The notes beneath the pieces were generated by a model. It was not told the origin of the DNA. It was given only the letters and a program-made list of their open reading frames with translations, and searched no databases. A DNA stretch of 64,000 nucleotides from Crossiella cryophila (GTDB taxonomy: Bacteria > Actinomycetota > Actinomycetes > Mycobacteriales > Pseudonocardiaceae): NCBI RefSeq assembly GCF_014204915.1, contig NZ_JACHMH010000001.1, positions 7,713,501 through 7,777,500 of the forward strand. The letters run 5' to 3'. The stretch's first letter is position 1. Each line of letters starts with the position of its first letter. The position numbers were made by a program, and so were the translations under genes. Positions 16,696 to 27,238 of the stretch are shown in pieces.

Positions 16696-16727
16696 ACCCT
16701 CTCCCAGCGTTGGACAAACGGGGCGCG

Positions 16728-16753
16728 CGTTCCGTATGTTCGTAAACGGAACG
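16728..16753. promoter_or_regulatory. Palindromic operator for the divergent TetR gene
   Basis: CGTTCCGT (16728-16735) and ACGGAACG (16746-16753) form perfect 8-bp arms around a 10-nt centre, midway between the divergent TetR and SDR genes. Size and position fit a TetR-dimer site. Confidence 0.7.
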
Positions 16754-16782
16754 CACACCCCGGATTATAGGTGGGAGCAGCC

Positions 16783-17697
16783 ATGAGCAAGTGGAGTTCG
16801 GCCGAGGTGCCGAGTCAGTCCGGCCGGGTCGCGATCGTCACCGGCGCCAACACCGGGATCGGCTTCCACACCGCGGCGGTACTGGCCCAGCGCGGGGCGA
16901 CCGTGGTGCTGGCGGTGCGCGATGTGGAGAAGGGCAAGCGGGCCGCGGACCGGATCGCGGCCACCGCGCCCGGCGCGCACCTGGTGGTGCAGCGACTGGA
17001 CCTGACCTCCCTCGACTCGGTGCGCCAGGCCGCCACCGAACTGCGGGACGGCCTTGACCACGTCGACCTGCTGATCAACAACGCCGGGGTGATGTACACG
17101 CCGAAGCTGACCACCCAGGACGGTTTCGAGCTGCAGTTCGGCACCAACCACCTTGGCCACTTCGCCTTCACCGGCCACCTGCTGGACCGCCTGCTGGCCA
17201 CCCCCGGCTCGCGGGTGGTGACCGTGTCCAGCATGGCGCACAACATCCGCGCGAAGATCCACTTCGACGACCTGCAACTGACCCGCTCCTACGACCGGAT
17301 CGGCGCGTACGGCCAGTCCAAGCTGGCGAATCTGATGTTCACCTACGAGCTGCAACGCCGGCTGGCCGCGCGGGGCAGGCCGACGCTGGCGGTGGCCGCG
17401 CACCCTGGCGTCTCGATGACCGAGCTGGTGCGCAACTCCCCGCTGCCGCTGCGAATCGGCTCCAAGCTCCTGGGCGGACTGCTGAGCCAGCCTGCCGACC
17501 AGGGCGCGCTGCCCACGCTGCGCGCGGCGGTGGACCCGGAGGCGCTGGGCGGTCAGTACTACGGCCCGGACGGCTTCCGCGAGCTGCGCGGCGCGCCGGT
17601 GGTGGTGCGCTCCAGCAGGCAGTCCCACGACACTGACCAGCAGGTTCGACTGTGGGCGGAGTCCGAGCGGCTCACCGGTGTGACCTTCCCCGTGTGA
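16783..17697 (+). CDS. SDR oxidoreductase (retinol-dehydrogenase-like)
   Basis: A 304-residue short-chain dehydrogenase. It has the cofactor motif TGANTGIG, NNAG (INNAGVM), the catalytic Ser (TVSSMAH) and YxxxK (AYGQSK). Length and the extra C-terminal part match the retinol-dehydrogenase/WW-oxidoreductase-like branch, which usually prefers NADP(H). ATG at 16783 has GGAG 5 nt upstream; a GTG at 16771 is less likely. It is probably repressed by the divergent TetR protein. Substrate unknown. Confidence 0.9.
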   Translation: MSKWSSAEVPSQSGRVAIVTGANTGIGFHTAAVLAQRGATVVLAVRDVEKGKRAADRIAATAPGAHLVVQRLDLTSLDSVRQAATELRDGLDHVDLLINNAGVMYTPKLTTQDGFELQFGTNHLGHFAFTGHLLDRLLATPGSRVVTVSSMAHNIRAKIHFDDLQLTRSYDRIGAYGQSKLANLMFTYELQRRLAARGRPTLAVAAHPGVSMTELVRNSPLPLRIGSKLLGGLLSQPADQGALPTLRAAVDPEALGGQYYGPDGFRELRGAPVVVRSSRQSHDTDQQVRLWAESERLTGVTFPV

Positions 17698-17767
17698 TCA
17701 CCCGGTTTCACCGGGCCACTCCCAGTGGTATTCGGCAGGCTGAGGCCCATCAACCCTGGGAGGCGGC

Positions 17768-18217
17768 ATGGCCGGAACGATCGTGGTGGGTGTGGACGGC
17801 TCGACCGAGAGCCTGCGTGCGCTCGGCTGGTCCCTGGAAGAGGCCGACCGCAGGGACGCGGACGTGGTCGCGGTGATCGCCTGGGTGCCCAACCCGGTGC
17901 CGTCCTCGGCGACCCCGTTCACCGTGGCCGACCCGGTCGACCTGGGCGTCGACCACGAGAAGCTGCACCGGGAACGCCTGGACGAGGCGATCCTGGAGGT
18001 GACCGGCGGCGGCGCGCATCCGGTGCGCACGGTGGTGCGGCAGGGCTATGCCGGTGACGTGCTGACCGAGGAGGCCGCGCAGGCGGATCTGCTGGTGGTG
18101 GGCAGTCACGGGCACGGCCGGTTGTACAGCGCGGTGCTCGGTTCGATCAGCACCGAGTGCATCCGGAAGGCGACCTGTCCGGTGGTGGTGATCCCGCCGA
18201 AGCTGGTGCCGCGCTAG
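17768..18217 (+). CDS. Universal stress protein (UspA family)
   Basis: A 149-residue single Usp domain. It starts with IVVGVDGSTESLRAL, and the ATP-binding G-2x-G-9x-G(S/T) appears as VGSHGHGRLYSAVLGSIS, followed by CPVVVIPP. Such proteins bind ATP and respond to hypoxia or starvation in actinobacteria. GGGAGG precedes the ATG. The stop overlaps that of the convergent SUFU-domain gene by the 4-nt CTAG. Confidence 0.93.
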   Translation: MAGTIVVGVDGSTESLRALGWSLEEADRRDADVVAVIAWVPNPVPSSATPFTVADPVDLGVDHEKLHRERLDEAILEVTGGGAHPVRTVVRQGYAGDVLTEEAAQADLLVVGSHGHGRLYSAVLGSISTECIRKATCPVVVIPPKLVPR

Positions 18218-18789
18218 CGGATCAGCCCGGTGCGGCGCGGGTCGATCAGGTCGGGCTGGACGCGTTCGAGTTCGGTCTCGAAGGCGGTCCAGCCCTGCTC
18301 TGCCACGAATTCCGCCTCGCCGCGGCTGATCGGGATCAGCCACACCAGCACGATGCCGAACGGCCGTCCGTCCGCGCTGGGCCCGGCCACGGCGAAATCG
18401 TCGTCGTGGTGCACCGGCGCGGCGGCGTAGAAGGCTTCCAGCGCGCTGTCCGGCAGGATCGGGCCGTGCGGACCGAGCACATCGCCGCGCAGCAGCGCCG
18501 ATTCCTCGGCGAGCAGGCCCTCGGCGATCTGCTGGAGCATCGCCGGGAACGGGCCGTCGGCCTGTTCGGAGGGCACCGAGATCAGCAGTTCCTGGTGGAT
18601 GCCCTTGCCGGAGGTCCGGGAGCGCAGGTGCTTGTCGCTGAGGCCGACCGTGGCGAAGGTGGTGACGCCGGGCAGCGCCCCGCCGTCGCACTGGACGATG
18701 GTGAACGGCATCGGCCCGCCGTCCGGGTCGGTGTTCCAGCCGTGCCGGATCGGGCCGAGGCGGCTTTCCAGGTGTGCGATCAGGTTCAT
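18214..18789 (-). CDS. Suppressor-of-fused domain protein
   Basis: A 191-residue SUFU-like protein: GGALPGVTTFATVGLSDK, QELLISVPSE, LLRGDVLGPHGPI and FGIVLVWLIPISRGEAEFV follow the family order. Bacterial SUFU domains are known mainly as immunity proteins of polymorphic toxins or as stand-alone proteins of unknown function. No toxin gene is adjacent here. It lies 14 nt after glyQS in the same direction and may share its transcript. Confidence 0.8.
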   Translation of the reverse strand: MNLIAHLESRLGPIRHGWNTDPDGGPMPFTIVQCDGGALPGVTTFATVGLSDKHLRSRTSGKGIHQELLISVPSEQADGPFPAMLQQIAEGLLAEESALLRGDVLGPHGPILPDSALEAFYAAAPVHHDDDFAVAGPSADGRPFGIVLVWLIPISRGEAEFVAEQGWTAFETELERVQPDLIDPRRTGLIR

Positions 18790-18803
18790 CTTGATCGCAC
18801 AGC

Positions 18804-21713
<2,910 letters not shown>

Positions 21714-21753
21714 CGCCCGAGTCTAGGCTCGGGCCACCGCGGCGACATCCGAT

Positions 21754-22209
21754 TTACAGGTCTCGCCGGTAGCAGCGGGACAGTTCTGAACCGACGTAGA
21801 CGCCGAAGTTCTCGATCGGCCGGTAGCCCTCGCGCTCGTAGAAGCGCATCGCGTCCGGCTGCGCGGTCCCGGTCTCCAGCAACAGGGTGCGCAGTCCGCG
21901 CCGCCTGGCCTCGTTCTCCAGCGCCCGCAGCACCGCCACCGCCACCCCGCTGCCGCGTGCCGACGGCGTCACGTACATCCGCTTGATCTCCACCGAGTCC
22001 GGCCCCAGCAAACGCAGCGCGCCACAGCCGACCGCCTGCCCGTCGGCATCCCTGGCCAGCAGGAACACCTCGATGTCAGCCGCCGAGGGCGGGGTGCCCG
22101 GCTCGTGGTTGTCGATGCCGTAGCGGGCGTCCAGCTCCTCCTGCTGCGCCTTGCGCAACACCGCCCCCTCCGGATCCGCCCAGCTCACCTCGGTCACCTG
22201 GAAGGTCAT
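21754..22209 (-). CDS. GNAT-family N-acetyltransferase
   Basis: A 151-residue GNAT protein. The acetyl-CoA binding motif A is seen in VEIKRMYVTPSARGSGVAVAVL (Q/RxxGxG/A form RGSGVA), and the C-terminal FYEREGYRPI is typical. It starts next to two tandem palindromes and diverges from a TetR gene, its likely repressor. Substrate unknown. Confidence 0.9.
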   Translation of the reverse strand: MTFQVTEVSWADPEGAVLRKAQQEELDARYGIDNHEPGTPPSAADIEVFLLARDADGQAVGCGALRLLGPDSVEIKRMYVTPSARGSGVAVAVLRALENEARRRGLRTLLLETGTAQPDAMRFYEREGYRPIENFGVYVGSELSRCYRRDL

Positions 22210-22226
22210 CAGCCACCCCTCTCGTC

Positions 22227-22255
22227 GTAACAGGCGTTACGGTAACATGCGTTAC
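22227..22255. promoter_or_regulatory. Two tandem 14-bp palindromic operators
   Basis: GTAACAGGCGTTAC (22227-22240) and GTAACATGCGTTAC (22242-22255) share perfect GTAAC/GTTAC arms. They lie 15 nt apart between the divergent GNAT and TetR starts. Paired sites of this spacing fit two TetR dimers on overlapping faces. Confidence 0.75.
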
Positions 22256-22270
22256 GAGAGGTGGTGGCCG

Positions 22271-22870
22271 ATGGCGAGGATCGCGGATCGGGCGGAGCAG
22301 GGCACGCGGATCTCCGCGGCGGTGTGGCGACTGATGGCCGAGGCCGGTCCGCAGGGACTGACCCTGCGGGCGGTGGCCGCGGCGGCGGGCTGCACCACCG
22401 GCCTGGTGCTGCACCGTTTCCCGGACAAGCGGGCGCTGCTGCGCCATGCCAGGGATCTGCTGCACGAGCGCACCGGGGCCGCGATGGACGAGCTGTCCGG
22501 GGCCGGCGGGTCACCGGCGGCGGTGCTGCGAGCGGTGCTGCGGCACGCCGCCTCGGTGGATCCGGCCAAGCAACAGGAGGCCAGGGTGTGGCTGGGCTAC
22601 CTGGCCGCCGCCCTGGGTGATGACGATCTCGCCGAACGGCACCGCAGTGCGAACCGGGCCTTCCTCGGCCGGGTGGACCGGCTGGTTGGCCAGGTCCGTC
22701 CACAGTGGACCAAGGCGCGGCGGGCCACGGTGAGCCTGTCCCTGGTCTCGCTGATCGAGGGCATGAACACCCTGGCGGTGGCCGATCCGGAGACCTACCG
22801 GCCCACCCGGCAGCTCGCGGTGCTGGACTCGACCCTGGCCGCGCTGGACCTCGCCGATCCCCCGGCTTGA
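22271..22870 (+). CDS. TetR-family regulator
   Basis: A 199-residue TetR repressor with helix-turn-helix LTLRAVAAAAGCTTGLVLHRFPDKRALL (about 30-57). ATG at 22271 is favoured because the DNA-binding domain begins right after it. GAGAGG lies about 10 nt upstream, and earlier codons cross the operators. It probably represses itself and the divergent GNAT gene. Confidence 0.88.
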   Translation: MARIADRAEQGTRISAAVWRLMAEAGPQGLTLRAVAAAAGCTTGLVLHRFPDKRALLRHARDLLHERTGAAMDELSGAGGSPAAVLRAVLRHAASVDPAKQQEARVWLGYLAAALGDDDLAERHRSANRAFLGRVDRLVGQVRPQWTKARRATVSLSLVSLIEGMNTLAVADPETYRPTRQLAVLDSTLAALDLADPPA

Positions 22871-22883
22871 GCCCGCGGGCCCA

Positions 22884-23624
22884 TCAGACCATGCCACCGT
22901 TGGCGCGCAACACCTGCGCGTTCACCCAGCGCGCCGGACCGGCCAGGAACGAGACCACCTCGGCGATGTCCTCCGGCGTGCCGATCCGCTCCAGCGGGGC
23001 CATCTTGGCCATCCGGTCGATCAGGTCGGCGTCCTTGCCGTCCAGGAACAACGCGGTCGCGGTCGGGCCGGGGGCCACCGCGTTGACCGTGATGTCCCGG
23101 CCGCGCAGCTCCTTGGCCAGGATCCTGGTCAGCACCTCCACCGCGCCTTTGGAGGCGGTGTAGGCGGCGTAGGTCGGCAGCAGGGTGCCCATCACCGAGG
23201 TGGAGAAGTTGATGATCGCGCCGCCCCGGCGGACCCGGTTGGCGGCCAGCTTGGCCACCACGAACGGGCCTCGGATGTTGGTCCGGTGCAGCCGGTCGAG
23301 CTGGTCCAGGTCCAGGTCGGCCACGGTGGACAGGTGCATGATCCCGGCCGCGTGCACCACCACGTCGACCCCGCCGAATGCCTGCTCGGCCGCGTCGAAC
23401 ACCGCGGTCATCGCCGCCTCGTCGGCCACGTCGGCCTGCACCGCGATGGCCTGCCCGCCTGCCGCGGTGATCTCGCCTACCGCCTGGTCGGCCTCGTCCT
23501 TGTTGCCGCCGTAGACCAGCACCACGGCCTGGCCGTCCGCGGCCAGCCGCTGGGCACTGGCCCGGCCGATGCCGCGCGATCCACCGGTGACGATCGCGAC
23601 CCGCTGCTGCGTGGGAACAGTCAT
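22884..23624 (-). CDS. SDR oxidoreductase (classical)
   Basis: A 246-residue classical short-chain dehydrogenase. TGGSRGIG binds the cofactor, HAAG replaces the usual NNAG, and S-Y-K are in FSTSVMG and YTASK; the end NAQVLRANGGMV is standard. 3-Oxoacyl reductase-like enzymes have this layout. GGGAG precedes the ATG. It diverges from the TetR gene at 23720 with a palindromic region between, suggesting repression by it. Confidence 0.92.
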   Translation of the reverse strand: MTVPTQQRVAIVTGGSRGIGRASAQRLAADGQAVVLVYGGNKDEADQAVGEITAAGGQAIAVQADVADEAAMTAVFDAAEQAFGGVDVVVHAAGIMHLSTVADLDLDQLDRLHRTNIRGPFVVAKLAANRVRRGGAIINFSTSVMGTLLPTYAAYTASKGAVEVLTRILAKELRGRDITVNAVAPGPTATALFLDGKDADLIDRMAKMAPLERIGTPEDIAEVVSFLAGPARWVNAQVLRANGGMV

Positions 23625-23649
23625 CGTTCCACTCCCTAACTGGCGTTTC

Positions 23650-23691
23650 CGTTGCTAACGACATCACCGTATCACTGATATCGAAGCAACG
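23650..23691. promoter_or_regulatory. Nested palindromes between SDR and TetR genes
   Basis: Outer arms CGTTGCT (23650-23656) and AGCAACG (23685-23691) enclose a 9-bp perfect palindrome ATCACTGAT (23671-23679). This is the probable operator of the downstream TetR protein. Confidence 0.6.
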
Positions 23692-23719
23692 CTACTGGAA
23701 CTTTGTTATCGTTGATTCC

Positions 23720-24421
23720 ATGACCGAGAAGAGCGCCGAGGCCACCAGGGACCGCCTGGTGAGAGCGGCTGCCGAGCTACTGGCCGAGGGCGGCCGGGAC
23801 GCGGTGTCCACCCGTGCGGTGAGCGCCGCGGCCGGGGTGCAGGCCCCCACCCTCTACCGACTGTTCGGGGACAAGGACGGCCTCCTGGAGGCGGTGGCCG
23901 CGCACGGCTTCGCCGAGTACCTGACCGACAAGGTCGCCCTCGGCGAGAGCGCGGACCCGGTCGAGGACCTGCGCCGCGGCTGGGACCTGCACGTCCAGTT
24001 CGGCCTCACCCACCCCGCCTTCTACCTGCTCATGTACGGCGATCCGAAGGCGGGCGCCTCCTCCGCGGCAGGCAAGGAGGCGGAGAACAAGCTGCGCCGG
24101 ATCGTGCAGCGCATCGCCGAGGCCGGACAGCTGCGGGTCAGCGTGAGCCGGGGCGCGGAACTCGTGCACGCCACCGGCAAGGGCGTGGTGCTCACCCTGA
24201 TCGGCACCCCGGAGGACGAGCGGGACATGGAGTTCGCCGCCGCCGCCCGCGAGCACGTGATCAGCTCGATCACCACCGGCGGTCAGGCGCTCGGCGACAC
24301 CGACGTGCCCGCCCGCGCCGCCGGGCTGGCCGCCGCGCTGCGCAGCGACCCGGTGGCGGCGCTGTCCGGGACCGAGCAGGCGCTGCTGGTGGAGTGGCTG
24401 GACCGGATCGCGGACGCCTGA
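23720..24421 (+). CDS. TetR-family regulator
   Basis: A 233-residue TetR protein, helix-turn-helix at about 28-55 (VSTRAVSAAAGVQAPTLYRLFGDKDGLLEAV). The larger C-terminal domain contains FGLTHPAFYLLMYGDP, typical of the TetR_C subgroup paired with SDR genes. There is no Shine-Dalgarno site; a -10-like TTATCG about 10 nt before the ATG suggests a short or absent leader. It is expected to control the divergent SDR gene. Confidence 0.9.
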   Translation: MTEKSAEATRDRLVRAAAELLAEGGRDAVSTRAVSAAAGVQAPTLYRLFGDKDGLLEAVAAHGFAEYLTDKVALGESADPVEDLRRGWDLHVQFGLTHPAFYLLMYGDPKAGASSAAGKEAENKLRRIVQRIAEAGQLRVSVSRGAELVHATGKGVVLTLIGTPEDERDMEFAAAAREHVISSITTGGQALGDTDVPARAAGLAAALRSDPVAALSGTEQALLVEWLDRIADA

Positions 24422-24465
24422 AATCCGCTGGCCGCCCCGTTCCGGGCCGCATTACCCTGCACCGG

Positions 24466-24969
24466 GTGGCTGGTGATCGTTTTCCCGTGCTGTGGCTGTG
24501 CGGACCCTCCGGCGTTGGCAAGTCCACGGTGGGCTGGGAGATCCACACCCAGCTGCCGCGGACCGGCTACCTGGACACCGACCAGCTCGGCCTGTGCTCC
24601 CCGGTGCCCGCCGACGATCCGGCCAACCACCGGGTCAAGGCGGCCAACCTGGCCGCGATGTGGTCTGCCTACCGAACGGTCGGTAGGGATGGGCTGATCG
24701 TGTCGGGGATCCTGGAGTCGGCCACCGTCGCCCGCGGCTACACCAGTGCGCTGCCGGGTGCGGCGGTGACGCTGTGCCGGTTGCGGGTGCGTTCCAGGGA
24801 GTTGCGGGACCGGATCCACCGGCGCGGCTGGCTGACCGAACTGGCCGATGCCTCGGTGCGGGCGGCCGAGGCCATGGACCGCGACGACTTCGCCGATGTG
24901 TGCGTGGACACCACCGGGCTGTCCGCGGTGGCGGTGGCCAGGCTGGTGCTGGAGCGGTGGGCGCGGTGA
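24466..24969 (+). CDS. P-loop NTPase / small-molecule kinase-like protein (first of a tandem pair)
   Basis: A 167-residue protein with a Walker A GPSGVGKST near the N-terminus and an acidic Walker B-like YLDTDQLGL. The fold resembles AAA_33/adenylate-kinase-like ATPases that phosphorylate small molecules. Start GTG at 24466 is chosen so that the P-loop strand is complete; there is no strong ribosome site. Its stop overlaps the start of a related P-loop gene (GTGA). The CTACCG...GGTAG palindrome at 24669-24686 lies within the coding sequence. Confidence 0.75.
   Translation: MAGDRFPVLWLCGPSGVGKSTVGWEIHTQLPRTGYLDTDQLGLCSPVPADDPANHRVKAANLAAMWSAYRTVGRDGLIVSGILESATVARGYTSALPGAAVTLCRLRVRSRELRDRIHRRGWLTELADASVRAAEAMDRDDFADVCVDTTGLSAVAVARLVLERWAR
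24669..24686. repeat. 18-bp palindrome, site in a P-loop gene
   Basis: CTACCGAACGGTCGGTAG within the first P-loop gene. Confidence 0.6.
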
Positions 24970-25487
24970 CGGCGTTACTGCTGTGCGGGCCGCGGGCGGT
25001 CGGCAAGTCGGTGGTGGGCTGGCAGGTCTACGCGCACCTGGCCCGCACCGGGGCCGCCGTGGCCTACCTCGACCTGGCCCAGCTCGGCTTCTGCCACACC
25101 GACTCGACCTGGCTGATCGCGCGCAACCTGGCCTCGGCCTGGACGACCTTCCGCGCCAACGGCACCCAGATGCTGGTGCTCTCCGGCGAGGTCAGCGGCC
25201 CGGCCGTGCTCGACTCCTACGCCGAGGCGCTGCCAGGGATCAGGCTGACCGTGTGCGAACTGCGGGCCGGGCGGGAGGCGCTGACCGAACGGATCCTGGC
25301 CCGCGGCCAGGGGCACGGGCCGCCGATCCCCGGTGACGACCTGCGTGGCCGTGATCCGGACGAGCTGCGCCGGATCGCCGCCGAAGCACCGATTCGCCGC
25401 CCGATCTGCGATCTCCGGGTGGACACCGACCACCGGTCCGTCGCCGAGGTGGCCGACCGGGTCCGGCTGGCCTGGCTCAACCCTTGA
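24966..25487 (+). CDS. P-loop NTPase / kinase-like protein (second of a tandem pair)
   Basis: A 173-residue paralogue of the preceding gene. Walker A is GPRAVGKSV, followed by GWQVYAHLARTG and YLDLAQLGFC, the same order as the first protein (GWEIHTQLPRTG, YLDTDQLGLC). The first residue is encoded by a GTG that overlaps the upstream stop. The pair likely arose by duplication and may act as a heterodimer. The P-loop has Val instead of Ser/Thr after GKS. The 3' end overlaps the convergent permease gene by 11 bp. Confidence 0.75.
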   Translation: MTALLLCGPRAVGKSVVGWQVYAHLARTGAAVAYLDLAQLGFCHTDSTWLIARNLASAWTTFRANGTQMLVLSGEVSGPAVLDSYAEALPGIRLTVCELRAGREALTERILARGQGHGPPIPGDDLRGRDPDELRRIAAEAPIRRPICDLRVDTDHRSVAEVADRVRLAWLNP

Positions 25488-26319
25488 CCGCACCCGCGGT
25501 CAAGCCACGCACCAATGCCTTCTGCAGCAACAGGAATCCCAGCACCACCGGGATGCTCACCACCAGCGAGGCGGCCATCACCTGGTTCCAGTACACGCTG
25601 GACTGGGTGGCGTAACCGCGCAATCCCACGGCCAGGGTGCGGGTGTCGGCGGTGGTGAGCACCGAGGCGAAGAGCACCTCGCTCCAGGCGGTCATGAAGC
25701 TGTAGATCGCCACCGCGGCCACCCCGGGCAGCGCGGCGGGCAACACCACCCGGAACAACGCGCCCACCGGTCCACAACCGTCCACAGTGGCCTGTTCGTC
25801 GAGTTCCCTTGGTATCGAGTCGAAGTAGCCGAGCAGCAGGTAGATGGAGAAGGGCAGCGCGAAGGTCAGGTAGGTGATGATCAGCCCGGCCTGACTGCCG
25901 AACAGGCGCAGCCCGGTGACCCGGTCCAGGTTGACGAACAACAGGAACAACGGCAGCAGGAACAGGATGCCGGGAAACATCTGGGTGGACAGCACCGCGG
26001 TGAGGAAGGCGCCGCGGCCACGGAAACGGTAGCGGCTCAACGAGTACGCGGCCAGGATCGCGATCAGCATGGAGCAGGCGGTGGCGCCCAGCGCGACCAC
26101 CGCGCTGTTGAGGAAGTACCGGGCCAGCGGCACCGTGCGCCACATCTCCCGGAACGGCTCCAGGGTGATCGCGCTGGGCCAGGCGGTGAACGGGCCCTGC
26201 ACATCGCGCAACGGCTTCACCGCGGAGGTGATCATCACATACACCGGGGTCAGCGCGAACCCGGTCAGCGCCACGATCACCAGTCGCCGCAGCCAGCGCA
26301 CCACCGCGGACTCACGCAT
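25477..26319 (-). CDS. ABC sugar transporter permease (MalG type)
   Basis: A 280-residue inner-membrane permease with six predicted transmembrane segments. The cytoplasmic EAA-like loop reads ELDEQATVDGCGPVGALFRVVLPAALPG, where the ATPase docks. It overlaps the upstream permease by 8 nt. Permease pair and lipoprotein form one operon; no ATPase gene is present, as is usual for actinobacterial carbohydrate importers that share a common MsiK ATPase. Confidence 0.92.
   Translation of the reverse strand: MRESAVVRWLRRLVIVALTGFALTPVYVMITSAVKPLRDVQGPFTAWPSAITLEPFREMWRTVPLARYFLNSAVVALGATACSMLIAILAAYSLSRYRFRGRGAFLTAVLSTQMFPGILFLLPLFLLFVNLDRVTGLRLFGSQAGLIITYLTFALPFSIYLLLGYFDSIPRELDEQATVDGCGPVGALFRVVLPAALPGVAAVAIYSFMTAWSEVLFASVLTTADTRTLAVGLRGYATQSSVYWNQVMAASLVVSIPVVLGFLLLQKALVRGLTAGAVKG
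25483..25504. terminator. Hairpin at a convergent gene junction
   Basis: CTTGACCGC (25483-25491) pairs perfectly with GCGGTCAAG (25496-25504) around loop ACCC. It spans the overlapping ends of the P-loop gene and the ABC permease. There is no T-run, so termination by it is only a possibility. Confidence 0.4.
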
Positions 26320-27238
26320 ACCGCCGCCTCCGTCCGGTCAGCGCCAGGTAGCCGATCGTCACCACGAGCAGGAAACCCAGCATCAGCATGGACATCGCCG
26401 AGCCGAGGCCGAAGTTCCAGGTGACGAAGGAGGACTGGTAGATGTGCAACGACACCACGTCCGCCTCGGCCGGGGCGGCCGCGCCGAAGAGGGTGAACGG
26501 GGTGGTGAAATCGTTGAAGGACCACAGGAACAGCACCAGCACGAGCACCGTGTTGACCGGCCGCAGCAGTGGCAGCGTCACCGAGCACAGCCTGCGCCAC
26601 GGGCCCGCGCCGTCCAGGTCGGCGGCCTCGTACAGTTCGGTGGGGATGCTCTGCAGTCCGGCGGTGATGGTGAGGAAGGCGAACGGCCAGGTCCGCCACA
26701 CCGCCACCACGACCAGGCTGACGAAGCTGTTCGGGCCGACCAGCCAGAACATCCGCTCCTCGGTGAGGCCGAGCCAGTCCACCAGCACCGTGTTGACCAG
26801 GCCGGTGTCGCGTTGCAGCATGAAGTTCCAGGTGATCACGCTGGAGAACACCGGCAGTGCGAACGGGATCAGCAGCAGCGTGCGCAGCACTCCCCTGCCC
26901 CGGAAGGCTTTCCGCATCGCCACCGCACCCGCGAGGCCGAGCAGGAAAGCCCCGCTCACCGCGAGCAGGCTGAAGGCCAGGGTGATCCCGAAGGAGCGCA
27001 ACAGATCCGCGCCGACCGGTCCGGTCAGGTCGGCGGCCACCCGGTAGTTGTCCAGTCCGGCCGCCGGGGCCCTGGTGACGTCGCGGATGGCGAACTGGTT
27101 GAGCCGCAACAGGCTCATCACCGCACCGGCCAGCATCGGCAGCACGTGCACCAGCAGTTCGACCAGCAACGCGGGCGCCAGCAACAGGTACGGCAGCCAC
27201 CGGACCGCGCGCCGCCGCCCCGGGGTGGGCCCGCTCAT
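26312..27238 (-). CDS. ABC sugar transporter permease (MalF/UgpA type)
   Basis: A 308-residue permease with the MalF-like long periplasmic N-terminal part and an EAA loop ELYEAADLDGAGPWRRLCSVTLPLLRP. It partners the MalG-type protein downstream. The start overlaps the stop of the binding-protein gene (ATGA), so the importer is translated as one coupled unit. Confidence 0.92.
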   Translation of the reverse strand: MSGPTPGRRRAVRWLPYLLLAPALLVELLVHVLPMLAGAVMSLLRLNQFAIRDVTRAPAAGLDNYRVAADLTGPVGADLLRSFGITLAFSLLAVSGAFLLGLAGAVAMRKAFRGRGVLRTLLLIPFALPVFSSVITWNFMLQRDTGLVNTVLVDWLGLTEERMFWLVGPNSFVSLVVVAVWRTWPFAFLTITAGLQSIPTELYEAADLDGAGPWRRLCSVTLPLLRPVNTVLVLVLFLWSFNDFTTPFTLFGAAAPAEADVVSLHIYQSSFVTWNFGLGSAMSMLMLGFLLVVTIGYLALTGRRRRYA

